From positions 52,533 through 116,532 of the forward strand of contig NZ_LHVO01000010.1 of NCBI RefSeq assembly GCF_001269925.1: a stretch of 64,000 bases of DNA. Reading direction: 5' to 3'. The first letter of the stretch is position 1. Every line of letters begins with the position of its first letter. The notes beneath the pieces were generated by a model. That model was not told the DNA's origin. It did no database searches and was given only the letters and a program-made list of their open reading frames with translations. The position numbers were made by a program, and so were the translations under genes. Positions 47,397 to 57,112 of this stretch are shown piece by piece. The DNA is from Pseudomonas sp. MIACH (lineage in GTDB: Bacteria > Pseudomonadota > Gammaproteobacteria > Pseudomonadales > Pseudomonadaceae).

Positions 47397-48928
47397 GGGA
47401 CAGCGTGCTTGCTCATTTACCCCAGCCCCTGTCCTACGCCGATATCCTGCTTGCATGGCTCAACCGCATGGGGCTCGATGGTGACGAGACAACGTTGCCA
47501 GACCTGTGTGTTGCAGCGGCCGCGCAACTGAGTCAATGCGAACTCAGCCAGTTGTATCGACGCGACGAGGTGACGGGCCGACTTGAGCTGATCGCCCAGC
47601 ATTTACCTGGCGCCTTGCCCCTTGGCGACCTCGCTTGCAGCTCCGACTTCCAGCATCAGCCACTGCTGCATGACGTCCTCAACCATGGCGGTGTCCTGAG
47701 CCTGGAGAACCTGGCGGACAGTGCGTATGAGGGCGGTTTTTTACCGGCGACAGCGACACCTTGGCGCGCATTGGTCGGCGTGCCGCTGTTCGGTCGACAC
47801 CAGGCGGTTGCGGGTCTGTTGCTGTGCACCAGCCAGCAGGCGAAACCGCTGCAGGACTACGGCGCGTCATTAAGGCAACTGGGAAGCTTCGCCTTGAGTC
47901 AACTGGCGCTGTTGCGACGCCTGCATCCTGCGCGCAACAGCACCCAGGCCGCGTCTTGCGTACCCGTAGCGCGTATGACGTATGGGCTGATCGGCAACAG
48001 CACGGCCATGGACGAAACCTACCGCCTGATCGGCAAGGTGCTGAATGCGCCCTACACGGTGCTCCTGCGCGGCGAGACCGGAACGGGCAAAGAGGTGGTC
48101 GCGCGGGCTATCCATACTGCCGGGCGGCGCAATCGCAAAGCCTTTGTGGTGCAGAACTGCGCGGCCTTTCCCGAAGGACTGCTGGAAAGTGAGCTATTCG
48201 GCTATCGCAAAGGCGCCTTCACAGGCGCTGAGCGTCACCATGTAGGGCTATTTGACGCCGCAGATGGCGGCACATTGCTCTTGGACGAAATCGGCGATAT
48301 GCCGCTGGCGCTCCAGGCCAAGCTGCTGCGGGTATTGCAGGAAGGCGAGGTTCGCCCGCTGGGTGCCAGCGCGGCACATAAGGTCGATGTGCGGATTATC
48401 GCGGCGACCCATCGTGACCTCGCTGCAATGGTGGCCGAGGGGAGTTTTCGCGAGGACCTGTACTACCGACTGGCACAGTTCCCGATCGAATTGCCGGCGT
48501 TGCGTGAACGCGACGGCGATGTGTCGTTGTTGGCGCGACAGTTCGCGCAATCGGCTTGTGTTGCCCTGGGCCGCGCGCCGGTGGAGTGGTCGGCTGCGGC
48601 CTTGGATCAACTCTCATGCCACGCTTTTCCCGGCAATGTTCGTGAACTCAAATGCCTGGTGGAGCGCGCGGTGCTGCTCTGTGACGACGCCGTTCTGCTG
48701 CCGGAGCATCTGTCCCTGTCGCCAGGGGCGGGCGCTGCCACTGTCGACCCGACGTTGCGCCAGCGCCTGGAGCAGGTTGAGCGGGTATTCCTGATCGACT
48801 GCCTGCACAAGAACCGTGGCAATCGGACCCGGACTGCACGTGAGTTGGGGCTCGCACGCCGCACGCTGCTTTATCGCCTTAAACGCTTGAACATCCCTGA
48901 TGGCGACGTCCGAGGTGGCATTGAATGA
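47393..48928 (+). CDS. sfa: Sfa, sigma-54-dependent T6SS regulator
   Basis: 511 residues. A GAF-like N-terminal domain (about 30-180) is followed by an AAA+ domain with Walker A GETGTGKE (227-234), GAFTGA (274-279) and GGTLLLDEIGDM, then a Fis-type HTH (RTRTARELGLARRTLLYRLKRL). The equivalent Sfa2 in P. aeruginosa HSI-2 sits between clpV2 and orfX/fha2, as here. It probably activates sigma-54 promoters of hcp or other T6SS genes. Confidence 0.93.
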   Translation: MRDSVLAHLPQPLSYADILLAWLNRMGLDGDETTLPDLCVAAAAQLSQCELSQLYRRDEVTGRLELIAQHLPGALPLGDLACSSDFQHQPLLHDVLNHGGVLSLENLADSAYEGGFLPATATPWRALVGVPLFGRHQAVAGLLLCTSQQAKPLQDYGASLRQLGSFALSQLALLRRLHPARNSTQAASCVPVARMTYGLIGNSTAMDETYRLIGKVLNAPYTVLLRGETGTGKEVVARAIHTAGRRNRKAFVVQNCAAFPEGLLESELFGYRKGAFTGAERHHVGLFDAADGGTLLLDEIGDMPLALQAKLLRVLQEGEVRPLGASAAHKVDVRIIAATHRDLAAMVAEGSFREDLYYRLAQFPIELPALRERDGDVSLLARQFAQSACVALGRAPVEWSAAALDQLSCHAFPGNVRELKCLVERAVLLCDDAVLLPEHLSLSPGAGAATVDPTLRQRLEQVERVFLIDCLHKNRGNRTRTARELGLARRTLLYRLKRLNIPDGDVRGGIE

Positions 48929-48983
48929 CGCACGTACAGACCCCGCTCTTCACCGTCGGCCTTACTTTCATTGGAGATACCTG

Positions 48984-49115
48984 ATGCCTCTTCGTACGTG
49001 GAAAGCCTTGGGGCTTGTCCTGTGTTTGTTGAGTGGATGCAACGCCAACTACGTTTTTGATGATGCTGACTACCGTCCGCTGGGTGACCCCCAGGCGAGC
49101 CGCCGTGGCGATTGA
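48984..49115 (+). CDS. Tiny T6SS-linked lipoprotein (orfX position)
   Basis: 43 residues. A signal peptide with lipobox LLSGC (Cys19) precedes a mature lipoprotein of only 25 residues (starts CNANYVFDDADYRPLGDP). TTGGAG lies 8-13 nt before the ATG at 48984. Position between sfa and fha matches orfX of the HSI-2 cluster. Asp follows the Cys only at +7, so by the usual +2 rule (here Asn) an outer-membrane location is likely. Function unknown. Confidence 0.75.
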   Translation: MPLRTWKALGLVLCLLSGCNANYVFDDADYRPLGDPQASRRGD

Positions 49116-49131
49116 ACAGGGGAGCCTTGCC

Positions 49132-50316
49132 ATGCAATTAGTGTTTGAGGTGTGCAATACCGGGAGCAGTGAGCCTGCATGCGGTAAGACATTTGACCGC
49201 GTCGGCGGCGTGATCGGCCGCGGGACGGGCTGTGATTGGATTATCCCCGACGCCAGTCGCTTGCTCTCCAGTCACCATGCACTGGTCAGTTATCGGGACA
49301 GTCAATATTTTTTAACCGATATCAGCACCAACGGCATTGGCGTGTCGGGCAGCACGGAACGTTTGTCCAAGGGACAGGCACGCCTGATCTGCGAGGGAGA
49401 TGTCTATCAATTGGGGTCGGTGGATATCTGTGCACGACTGGTGGCGCACGTGACACCCAATGACCAGCAGGTTTTTTCCCGTAACGATACGATTCCGGAT
49501 GACGCCTTCTTAGTCATGGCGCCGTTGCACTCACCGAATTTTGCGCAGGGGTATGACACCTCGTTCGAGGACCCTGAGGTACTGGAACCGGCAACGGAGA
49601 GGGCGGCCTATGCACTTTCTCACGGCACCGTAGAGCGGGATCACTTGATCGTGCCGAGATGGGCCGAGCCAGTAACGGATGAGGCCTGTACTCAGCCCAC
49701 CCCGGTTGCAGCAGACGCTTGTAACCCATTCTGGCCGCAGTTCGCCGAGGCGATGGGCATGCCCATGGATGTCCTCGATACGCAAGCCTGCGAGGCCCAG
49801 GCGATCAAAGTGGCGGGTTTGTTCAGGCAAACCATCGAAGGGCTGCAGCAGAGCCTGCGTACACGCGATGAGCTGAACGGCGAGTTGAATCTGGGTTGGA
49901 CCCTGCCTGCGCTCAAGAGCCACAACCCCTTGAAGGATTGCGCCGATACCCAGACGGCCTTGGCCTCACTGCTGGGGCCCGGCGAATTGGGCCAGTTGTC
50001 CGCCGAGGCGGCGGTCGCCCAGGCACTGCGGGAAATGCAAGTCCACCAACTGGCCTTGGTCGTGGCCTGCCGTGCCGCCATGCGCGGCGCGGTGGCGGCA
50101 TTTGCACCGAGCCACCTGCTGCTGTGCTTCGAGCGCCAGGACATGCGGGTCAGGTTCTCTACCGACGGATCCCATTGGCGGGCTTATCAACGCTATTACC
50201 GACGACTGCTCGACGAGCAACCCTTGGGCGAGCAGTTGTTGCGCAACAAATTTTCCAAAGCCTACGCCGAGCAGGTGCGCCTGGTCGCCACACTGCACGC
50301 GGCTCATCCGGGATGA
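49132..50316 (+). CDS. fha: Fha (TagH-like) FHA-domain scaffold of the T6SS
   Basis: 394 residues. An N-terminal FHA domain (about 25-105: GGVIGRGTGCDWIIPDASRLLSSHHALVSYRDSQYFLTDISTNGIGV) reads phosphothreonine. A C-terminal T6SS FHA-family helical domain (about 190-394) includes LLGPGELGQLSAEAAVAQALREMQVHQLALVVACRAAMRGAV. The substrate phosphorylation is presumably by Stk encoded at the end of the operon. The start at 49132 follows GGGGAG. The stop overlaps tssJ (ATGA). Confidence 0.92.
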   Translation: MQLVFEVCNTGSSEPACGKTFDRVGGVIGRGTGCDWIIPDASRLLSSHHALVSYRDSQYFLTDISTNGIGVSGSTERLSKGQARLICEGDVYQLGSVDICARLVAHVTPNDQQVFSRNDTIPDDAFLVMAPLHSPNFAQGYDTSFEDPEVLEPATERAAYALSHGTVERDHLIVPRWAEPVTDEACTQPTPVAADACNPFWPQFAEAMGMPMDVLDTQACEAQAIKVAGLFRQTIEGLQQSLRTRDELNGELNLGWTLPALKSHNPLKDCADTQTALASLLGPGELGQLSAEAAVAQALREMQVHQLALVVACRAAMRGAVAAFAPSHLLLCFERQDMRVRFSTDGSHWRAYQRYYRRLLDEQPLGEQLLRNKFSKAYAEQVRLVATLHAAHPG

Positions 50317-50822
50317 CGGTCATGTATCGAGCCACCCTAATACCCATGTTGTTCGTAATGGGCCTGCTGGCCGGTTGTGCCAACGTGTCCCCGTTTTCAA
50401 CCCTGACCAAGCTGGACCTGACCTTGAGGGCCAGCGAAGCCGTCAACCCCGACCTCCATGGGCGCCCATCTCCTGTCGTGGTGCGCCTGATTGAGCTGCG
50501 CCACCCGGTGGCGTTCGAAAATGCTGACTTCTTCACCCTCTATGGCCGCGCCGAGCAGGCGCTGCCCAAGGATTGGGTCGCCAGCGAAGAGTTGGAACTG
50601 CGCCCCGGTGAGCTGTTGGCGCTCAAGCTCAGTCTCGAACCACAGAGTCGTTATGTCGGGGTGCTGGCGGCCTATCGGGACTTGCCCCATGTGCAGTGGC
50701 GGCTCGTGCTGTCCGTGTTCCAGCAGCGACGGACGCGTGTTGACCTGCTACTCGACGAGTCCGGTGTCCGCGTCGTCGACCCTCAAGTCCTAAGGTTGGA
50801 GGATAGAAATGCAGGTTCATAA
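50313..50822 (+). CDS. tssJ: TssJ, outer-membrane lipoprotein of the T6SS membrane complex
   Basis: 169 residues. The signal peptide ends in lipobox LLAGC; the mature domain is the TssJ/VasD transthyretin-like fold (RPSPVVVRLIELRHPVAFENADFFTLYG, ELRPGELLALKLSLEPQSRYVGVLAAYRD). It anchors TssM in the outer membrane. Start at 50313 (ATGA overlap with fha) or at 50322. It overlaps tssK by 14 nt. Confidence 0.93.
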   Translation: MTVMYRATLIPMLFVMGLLAGCANVSPFSTLTKLDLTLRASEAVNPDLHGRPSPVVVRLIELRHPVAFENADFFTLYGRAEQALPKDWVASEELELRPGELLALKLSLEPQSRYVGVLAAYRDLPHVQWRLVLSVFQQRRTRVDLLLDESGVRVVDPQVLRLEDRNAGS

Positions 50823-52131
50823 AGTCATCTGGCAGGAGGGTATGCTGCTGCGCCCCCAACACTTGCAGCACAACGATCGCTACTATCGCCAACAGCTCAA
50901 CCGCACCCGTTTGCTGGGCGTTGATGGTTGGGGGTTCCTGACCCTTGACGTCGATGTGCAGTACCTCAATTTGGGGAAGGTAGTCGTCAACCAGGCCAGC
51001 GGTGTATTTCCCGATGGCAGCCTGTTCGAACTGAGCAACGCGATGGAACCGCTAGTGTTGCAGGTCCCTCCCAACACCGGTGGGCAAGCGGTGTACCTGG
51101 CGTTGCCGTTGGCCATCGGCAATCAGGTTGAAGTGCGCCAGCAACAGCACACTGATGTGCTGGCGCGCTACGTCAGCTGCGCAGCAGAGATCACGGATTC
51201 CAATGCAGGCTTTGATACCCGTTGCCAGATCAACTGTGCACGCCCGGACTTGCGATTGCTGTCAGGGGAGCACGCCACCGACCCGCTGCATGTGACACTT
51301 CAGGTCGCCCAGGTGCTGGATTCGACGCGCGAGGCGGGCGTGCGGCTGGACGCGGATTTTGTACCGACGTTCATCTATCTGCAGCGCTCAGGTTACGTGG
51401 CGTCATGTATCAAGGAAGTGATCAGCCTGCTGGCCACCCGAGGCGATGCGATTGCTGCGCGGATCCGCGGCGGGTCGGAGGGGGCTCAGGTCGGCGATTT
51501 TCTCATGCTGCAATTGATCAATCGTAGCGAGTTGGTGTTGCGGCACTTCCTGGGCCAGAGCCAGGTGCGGCCAGAGGCCTTGTATCGCGAGTTGTTGTCG
51601 GTTTTCGGCGAGTTGTCCACGTTCGCCATCGACAACAAACGCCCGCAGTTGGAGACGCGTTACCAGCATGGAGAGCAGGGGGCGAGTTTTCGCGGGTTGA
51701 TGGAAGGCATTCGCACGGTGCTGTCGTTGGTACTGGAACAACATGCCATTGAGCTGGCCTTGGAACCGCGACAGTACGGGGTGCTCGTGTGCCCGGTGAG
51801 TGATCTCAAACTGCTGGGTAGCGCGACATTCATTTTGGCGGCAACCGCCCAGTGCGATTCGGAAGAGTTGCGCCACCGTCTTCCTGCACACCTGAAAATT
51901 GGCTCTGTAGAGCGCATCCGCGAGCTGGTCAATCTGCACCTGGCCGGCATCAGGATCAAGCCATTGCCGGTAGCGCCCCGACAGATCCCGTTCCATGCCG
52001 GCAAAACCTATTTCATGCTCGAACTCAGTGCCCGTGACATCACGCAGCTGGAGCAATCCGGTGGTTTTGCCTTCCACGCCAGCGGCGAGTTTGCCGAACT
52101 CGAACTCAATTTCTGGGCCATCAGGAACTGA
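50809..52131 (+). CDS. tssK: TssK, baseplate-membrane complex connector
   Basis: 440 residues. The N-terminus HKVIWQEGMLLRPQHLQHNDRYYRQQLNRT is diagnostic for TssK (ImpJ/VasE). The C-terminal KTYFMLELSARDITQLEQSGGFAFHASGEFAELELNFWAI is also conserved. It links the TssFGE wedges to TssL and TssM. GGAGGATAGAA precedes the ATG. Confidence 0.96.
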   Translation: MQVHKVIWQEGMLLRPQHLQHNDRYYRQQLNRTRLLGVDGWGFLTLDVDVQYLNLGKVVVNQASGVFPDGSLFELSNAMEPLVLQVPPNTGGQAVYLALPLAIGNQVEVRQQQHTDVLARYVSCAAEITDSNAGFDTRCQINCARPDLRLLSGEHATDPLHVTLQVAQVLDSTREAGVRLDADFVPTFIYLQRSGYVASCIKEVISLLATRGDAIAARIRGGSEGAQVGDFLMLQLINRSELVLRHFLGQSQVRPEALYRELLSVFGELSTFAIDNKRPQLETRYQHGEQGASFRGLMEGIRTVLSLVLEQHAIELALEPRQYGVLVCPVSDLKLLGSATFILAATAQCDSEELRHRLPAHLKIGSVERIRELVNLHLAGIRIKPLPVAPRQIPFHAGKTYFMLELSARDITQLEQSGGFAFHASGEFAELELNFWAIRN

Positions 52132-52136
52132 ATGCC

Positions 52137-53000
52137 ATGACGATCGACAGCGAATACCCGCAGGACGAAAAAACCGTCCTGCTCGACCGCGATGGTCGCG
52201 CTCCCGCACAGGCATCGGTGACGGACTTTCCATCGCCGCCGCGCTTTGAGCAGTTGGAAGACCGAATTATCTACACCGCCGGCCTGCAAGGAGCACTGAG
52301 TTTCAATATCGGCCCCAACAGCCTGGTAGCCGCCGCCTGGGAACTCTTGTCGCAGGTCGTTCAGCTCAAGAGCAGTTCCGGCCGCGAAGACCTGCAGAGC
52401 CTCAACAATCGGTTGTCGTCGGGGATCATGACGTTTGAAACGCATGCCTTGCACCAGGGCGCGGAGGAAAGTCAGGTCATGTCGGCGCGCTATGTGTTGT
52501 GCAGCGTGATTGACGAAGCCGTGGTCACTACGGCATGGGGCGACCGCAGTGACTGGTCGAAGTCCAGCCTGCTGAGCCGCTTTCACAACGAAACCTTCGG
52601 TGGCGAAAAGTGCTTCCAACTGCTCGAGCGCTTGTCCCGCGACCCCGTCAAGCACGTGGCAATGCTGGAGCTGATGTACCTGTGCCTGTCGCTCGGGTTT
52701 GAAGGCAAATACCGCGTCATGGAACGGGGAGGGCCGCAGTTGGAAGCGGTACGGGATGGCTTGTATCGGCAGATCAGGCATGTGCGCGGTGATCGCCTGC
52801 AGCTGTCTGTGCCCGCAGCCTCAGACCTGCCGCCCGGCGCCCGGCTGCGGATTATTTCCGCGACCGGGGTGGGCGTCTTCACTCTCGCCTGTTTGCTGGC
52901 TATGTACCTGGGCTTTGCCTGGGCATTGGGCAATGAACGCATGGCGGTGCTGCATGCCTTTCAACCTTTGGCGCCGGATCAGACACGGTCGCCTTTGTAA
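52137..53000 (+). CDS. tssL: TssL (DotU), inner-membrane T6SS protein
   Basis: 287 residues. Cytoplasmic DotU domain (about 50-225: NSLVAAAWELLSQVVQLKSSSGREDLQSLNNRLSSGIMTFE, ARYVLCSVIDEAVVTTAWGDRSDWSKSSLLSRFHNETFGGEKCFQLLERL), then a single membrane helix (about 246-266). There is no OmpA-like peptidoglycan domain, so wall anchoring must come from another protein. Partners are TssM and TssK. Confidence 0.95.
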   Translation: MTIDSEYPQDEKTVLLDRDGRAPAQASVTDFPSPPRFEQLEDRIIYTAGLQGALSFNIGPNSLVAAAWELLSQVVQLKSSSGREDLQSLNNRLSSGIMTFETHALHQGAEESQVMSARYVLCSVIDEAVVTTAWGDRSDWSKSSLLSRFHNETFGGEKCFQLLERLSRDPVKHVAMLELMYLCLSLGFEGKYRVMERGGPQLEAVRDGLYRQIRHVRGDRLQLSVPAASDLPPGARLRIISATGVGVFTLACLLAMYLGFAWALGNERMAVLHAFQPLAPDQTRSPL

Positions 53001-53015
53001 CGCTGGGAGCGATGA

Positions 53016-56000
53016 ATGAATGCATTCTTCAAGGACGTAGGCACGGTTCTGCGCAAGAGTTGGGTCTGGAGCCTGATTGTCGTGTTGTCCAGCGCGCTGC
53101 TGGTGTGGTTTTTCGGGCCATTGCTGGCGGTGGATGACCACCGGTTCTGGCACGGCGCACCGGCCCGTCTATTGACCATCAGCGGGCTATTGCTGCTGTG
53201 GGGGTTGGCGATGGTCATGGTGGGCGCGCGCCGTACCGCCCGATTGAATCAACCTGAGCACCAGGAGCGCCATCAGCGCAAGGGGTTGATTGACGACGAG
53301 CAGAAGCAGGTACGAGGTCGTTTCAAAGAGGCGTTGCACACGCTGAAAACCTCCCGTCGCTATGGTGGACACAGCGAGCGTTGGCGCAGCGACTTGCCGT
53401 GGTATCTGTTGATCGGCCAGCAGGGCAGTGGCAAGACCTGCCTGCTGGCGGCCTGCGGATCGCACTTCCCGCTCGACCGCGACGCGGCCATGGCCTCAGG
53501 CGCAACCCAGTATTTTGATTGGTATCTCGCTGACGAGGCCGTACTCGTCGAGAGCGCCGGGCGTTACCTGGCCCAGCCTGACCATGCAGTGGATAGCGCG
53601 GGGTGGTCGACGTTCCTGGGGCTGCTCAAATGGCGGCGCAGGGCCCGTCCACTCAATGGTGTGGTGGTGACGCTGGCGGTTGAGACCCTGCTGGGCAGCA
53701 ATGAGCGCGATCTGGATCTGCACGCCCGCCACGTGCACACCCGGCTGCAGGACATCCAGCAGACGCTGCATGTGGATGTGCCGATCTATCTTGTATTGAC
53801 CCAGGCCGACCGGTTGCCAGGCTTTGTCGAGTTCTTTGACACGGCGCAGGGCGACAGTGCCGAAGCGTTGCTCGGAGAACCTTTGGTCATGGGCACGACC
53901 GGTACCGCCATCAACCAGGTCCGCGAGGCGTTCGAGGCGATGCTGCAGCGCCTCGCAGCGGAGCTGATCCCGCGTTTGCATCAGGAGCGAAATGCCGAGC
54001 GCCGTGGCCAGATGCTTGATTTCCCTCGGCAGGCCGCGCAAATCGGTGAACGTTTGTGCGGGTTTGTGGAGTCTGCGTTCTCCGCCCACCGTTTTCAGCG
54101 TATTAACGGACTACGCGGGTTTTACCTGACCTGTGCGCAGACTGCCGACCGGCGCTCCCACTTCGTCCAAGGCTTGTTCACCCGGGTAATTTTTGCCGAG
54201 GCCAATCTTGCGGGGCTGCAGACACCGGAGCGACAACGTATTCGTCGACATCAGGGGTTAGTGGTGTTGGCCGCGTGCCTGGTCATTAGCGTGGCGGGGG
54301 CGCTATGGGCATACAGTTATTCGGTCAATCACCAGCGCCTGGTGCAGCTGGCGCAATTGAGCAAACCGCAGCTGCCCGCTTCATCCGGTTTGGACGCCAC
54401 CCTGGCGCTCCTGCCGCTGCTGGACGTTCGCTTGGCGGCTACCCAGGTGTTTCCAGCGTTGGCGGACGTTCGACCGGGCGAGCGTGGCGGCTTGTACCAG
54501 GGGACGATGAGCCAGCCGGTGCTGGTCGGTGCCTATGAAACGTTGCTGCACCAGCAGTTGTTGCCCCTGGTGTCCACGATGCTTGAAGACCAGGTACGGA
54601 CCAGCCTGGGCGACCGCGAGGGGCTACTGGATATCCTGCGGGCTTACCTGATGCTCAGCCTGCGCGAGCGTCGCGATAACGGTTGGCTGGCGCAACGCGT
54701 GGCCAGTCATTGGTCTGTCCGTTATGCCGGTGATGCGTCCGTGCAAAAACGATTGAACGAACATCTCGCACGTTTGCTTGAGCTTCCCTTCGTGACGCCC
54801 ATGAACGCTGAGCTGGTTGCCGAGGCCCGCAAGGAACTGCGCGGGGAATCATTGGCGGGGGTTGTCTATAGGGCGCTGCGTAACCAGGCACGGATCCTGG
54901 AGCCCTATCGGCTGGCCGAGGGGCGGGGATTAGCCGTTGCCGAGCAGCCGATCCCCGGCTTCTATACCAAAAGGTATGTGCAGTACTTCGAAAAGCAGGG
55001 CCCTCGGCTGGTCAATGCCATTGCGCAGGATAACTGGGTGCTGGGGGAGAGCGTTGACCTCAGCCCCATGGACCTGCGCCAGTTGATGCAGGAGCTGGAG
55101 CAGCGCTACTTCAACGAGTACGCCGATACCTGGAGTCACGCCATTGGCCAGGTTCGCCTCCAGGAAAGTGACAGCCTGAGCCAGCATGCAGACAGGCTTT
55201 CCAGCCTGGCCTCAGCGCAGTCACCGTTGCTGAAACTGTTGCGGCAGGTTCGGGAAAACACGCGCTTGCTGTCGGCCAATGATCGCCTTGAAGCGGTGAG
55301 CCAGCAGGCCGACGAGTTGGGCGCTACGGCCTCCATTGTGTTGCTCAGCGAGCTGCATGATCAGGCCGCGCCTGATTCTGCCCGCCGTGCACTGCAGCGT
55401 CGGTTCGAGCACTTGCACCAATTGCTGGACGCGGATCAGAACCCAGGCGTTGAACTGACGCAGGCTTTGCGGCTGCTCGATGAATGGCATCTGCAACTGG
55501 CGGCCCTTAACCGTGAGAGCACGCCAGAGCAGGCGGTATTCATGATGGTCAAGCAACGTATGGAGGGGCAGCAGCCGTTACTGGGCCATTTGCGTGATGT
55601 GTCCGCACGCTTGCCGTTACCGCTCAAAGGCTGGTTTGAAAACATAGCCGATGAGAGTTGGCGGCTGCTGCTCAATGACGCCTATGTGTATGTCAATCGG
55701 CGCTACCAAAGCGAGGTCTATGGCTTTTACGCCAAGGCGATCCAGCGTCGGTATCCGTTCAACGCGCGGGCCAACAGTGATGTCGCCCTTGGCGACTTCC
55801 AGGCGTTTTTCAAGCCCCAAGGCGCGATGGTGCGCTTTTATGAAAGCTACCTGCGGCCCTTTGTCAGCGTCGAGGGCAGTCGCTACCGTCCACGGGGCCT
55901 GGATGGCCGTAGCCTGGCGCTGTCGCGCTCGCTGTTGGAGCAACTGACGAAAGCCCAGATGATTCGCCAGGGTTTTTTCGCTGAAGACCAGAGCGAGTGG

Positions 56001-56390
56001 GCGGTTCGCTTCACGCTGGCACCCTATAGCCTGGATCAGGGGGTCAGCCGCGCGATCCTGAGCGTTGCCGATCAACACCTGGAATACCGTCATGGCCCGA
56101 TCGTGCCCATGGCGTTCCAATGGCCCAACGAAGCCTCCAATGGCCGTAGCAGCCTGGTGTTGGAGCGGGGCGAGGAGCGGCCATTGGGAATTGAGAAAAA
56201 CACCGGCCCCTGGTCGTTGTTCCGGTTTATCGAGCTGATGCACAGTGAGCATGCGAGTGATCGGGATGCACAAGTGCTCATGGCCGAGCTTTCGGGCATG
56301 CGCGCCAGCTTCCTGCTTACCAGTCAACGCGATCCCAGCCCGTTTCAGATGGCGAACTGGCGCACCTTCCGCTTGCCGGAGCAACTGTGA
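53016..56390 (+). CDS. tssM: TssM (IcmF), inner-membrane T6SS ATPase-like protein
   Basis: 1124 residues. Two N-terminal membrane helices (about 16-38 and 52-70), a cytoplasmic domain with intact Walker A GQQGSGKT (134-141), a third helix near 410-432 (GLVVLAACLVISVAGALWAYS), and a long periplasmic region that meets TssJ. Family marks include DWYLADEAVLVESAGRYL and the C-terminal PWSLFRFI. It spans the inner membrane and periplasm. The stop overlaps the stp start (GTGA). Confidence 0.96.
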   Translation: MNAFFKDVGTVLRKSWVWSLIVVLSSALLVWFFGPLLAVDDHRFWHGAPARLLTISGLLLLWGLAMVMVGARRTARLNQPEHQERHQRKGLIDDEQKQVRGRFKEALHTLKTSRRYGGHSERWRSDLPWYLLIGQQGSGKTCLLAACGSHFPLDRDAAMASGATQYFDWYLADEAVLVESAGRYLAQPDHAVDSAGWSTFLGLLKWRRRARPLNGVVVTLAVETLLGSNERDLDLHARHVHTRLQDIQQTLHVDVPIYLVLTQADRLPGFVEFFDTAQGDSAEALLGEPLVMGTTGTAINQVREAFEAMLQRLAAELIPRLHQERNAERRGQMLDFPRQAAQIGERLCGFVESAFSAHRFQRINGLRGFYLTCAQTADRRSHFVQGLFTRVIFAEANLAGLQTPERQRIRRHQGLVVLAACLVISVAGALWAYSYSVNHQRLVQLAQLSKPQLPASSGLDATLALLPLLDVRLAATQVFPALADVRPGERGGLYQGTMSQPVLVGAYETLLHQQLLPLVSTMLEDQVRTSLGDREGLLDILRAYLMLSLRERRDNGWLAQRVASHWSVRYAGDASVQKRLNEHLARLLELPFVTPMNAELVAEARKELRGESLAGVVYRALRNQARILEPYRLAEGRGLAVAEQPIPGFYTKRYVQYFEKQGPRLVNAIAQDNWVLGESVDLSPMDLRQLMQELEQRYFNEYADTWSHAIGQVRLQESDSLSQHADRLSSLASAQSPLLKLLRQVRENTRLLSANDRLEAVSQQADELGATASIVLLSELHDQAAPDSARRALQRRFEHLHQLLDADQNPGVELTQALRLLDEWHLQLAALNRESTPEQAVFMMVKQRMEGQQPLLGHLRDVSARLPLPLKGWFENIADESWRLLLNDAYVYVNRRYQSEVYGFYAKAIQRRYPFNARANSDVALGDFQAFFKPQGAMVRFYESYLRPFVSVEGSRYRPRGLDGRSLALSRSLLEQLTKAQMIRQGFFAEDQSEWAVRFTLAPYSLDQGVSRAILSVADQHLEYRHGPIVPMAFQWPNEASNGRSSLVLERGEERPLGIEKNTGPWSLFRFIELMHSEHASDRDAQVLMAELSGMRASFLLTSQRDPSPFQMANWRTFRLPEQL

Positions 56391-57112
56391 GCCAGGTACC
56401 TGCTGATGGGCGTAGCGCCGGGCGAACGGCGCGAGGCAAGGCGCGTGCGCGCAATGAGGACGCATTCCTCGATTGCCCCCAGCGTGGTTGCTGGGCGGTG
56501 GCCGACGGCATGGGGGGGCACCAGGCTGGGGATGTGGCCAGCCATTGGGTCATCAGCAGCCTGGCGTCGTTGCCCTGTCAGGGCAGCTTTGACGAGCGGG
56601 TCGAGGCAGTGAGGCGCTGCTTGCGCGGGCTCGACCGGCAAATGGGGCAAGCAACGACTGAGCAGGCTGCTGACGGCATCATGGGCAGCACCGTGGTTGC
56701 GTTGCTGCTGGAGGGCAATCGCGCTGCCTGTATTTGGGTCGGGGACAGCCGTTGCTATCTTTGGCGGGGACGACGCTTGTACCAGCTGTCGCGGGACCAT
56801 TCTCTGTGGCAGCAACTGATGGACAAGCAGCAGTTGAGCCTGGAACAGGCCCTGGCCCACCCGGATGCCAGGGCCTTGACCCGCGCCATAGGCGGCCGGC
56901 AGCCGCTGAGCCTGGCGGTGCTGGAGTTCACTACCCAGCCAGGGGATGTGTTTTTGTTGTGCAGCGATGGTTTGTATCAGGGCCTCAGTCATGGCGAGTT
57001 GGGCAGTGCCCTGAGTGTGGGCACGTCCCGACAGGTCGTGGACCGCTTGTTTACCGAGGTATTGCGGGGGCCGGCCCGGGATGATCTGACGGCCGTGGTG
57101 GTGCAGCCATGA
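56387..57112 (+). CDS. stp1: Stp, PP2C-type Ser/Thr phosphatase of the T6SS
   Basis: 241 residues with the full PP2C metal-binding set: RNEDAF (Asp25), VADGMGGHQAGD (Asp40), GSTVVALLL, VGDSRCYL, LLCSDGLYQGL and ARDDLTAVVV. It uses a GTG start at 56387 that overlaps the tssM stop and itself overlaps stk by 4 nt. Opposes the adjacent kinase; in P. aeruginosa the analogous pair is Stp1/Stk1 of HSI-2. Cytoplasmic. Confidence 0.94.
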   Translation: MSQVPADGRSAGRTARGKARARNEDAFLDCPQRGCWAVADGMGGHQAGDVASHWVISSLASLPCQGSFDERVEAVRRCLRGLDRQMGQATTEQAADGIMGSTVVALLLEGNRAACIWVGDSRCYLWRGRRLYQLSRDHSLWQQLMDKQQLSLEQALAHPDARALTRAIGGRQPLSLAVLEFTTQPGDVFLLCSDGLYQGLSHGELGSALSVGTSRQVVDRLFTEVLRGPARDDLTAVVVQP

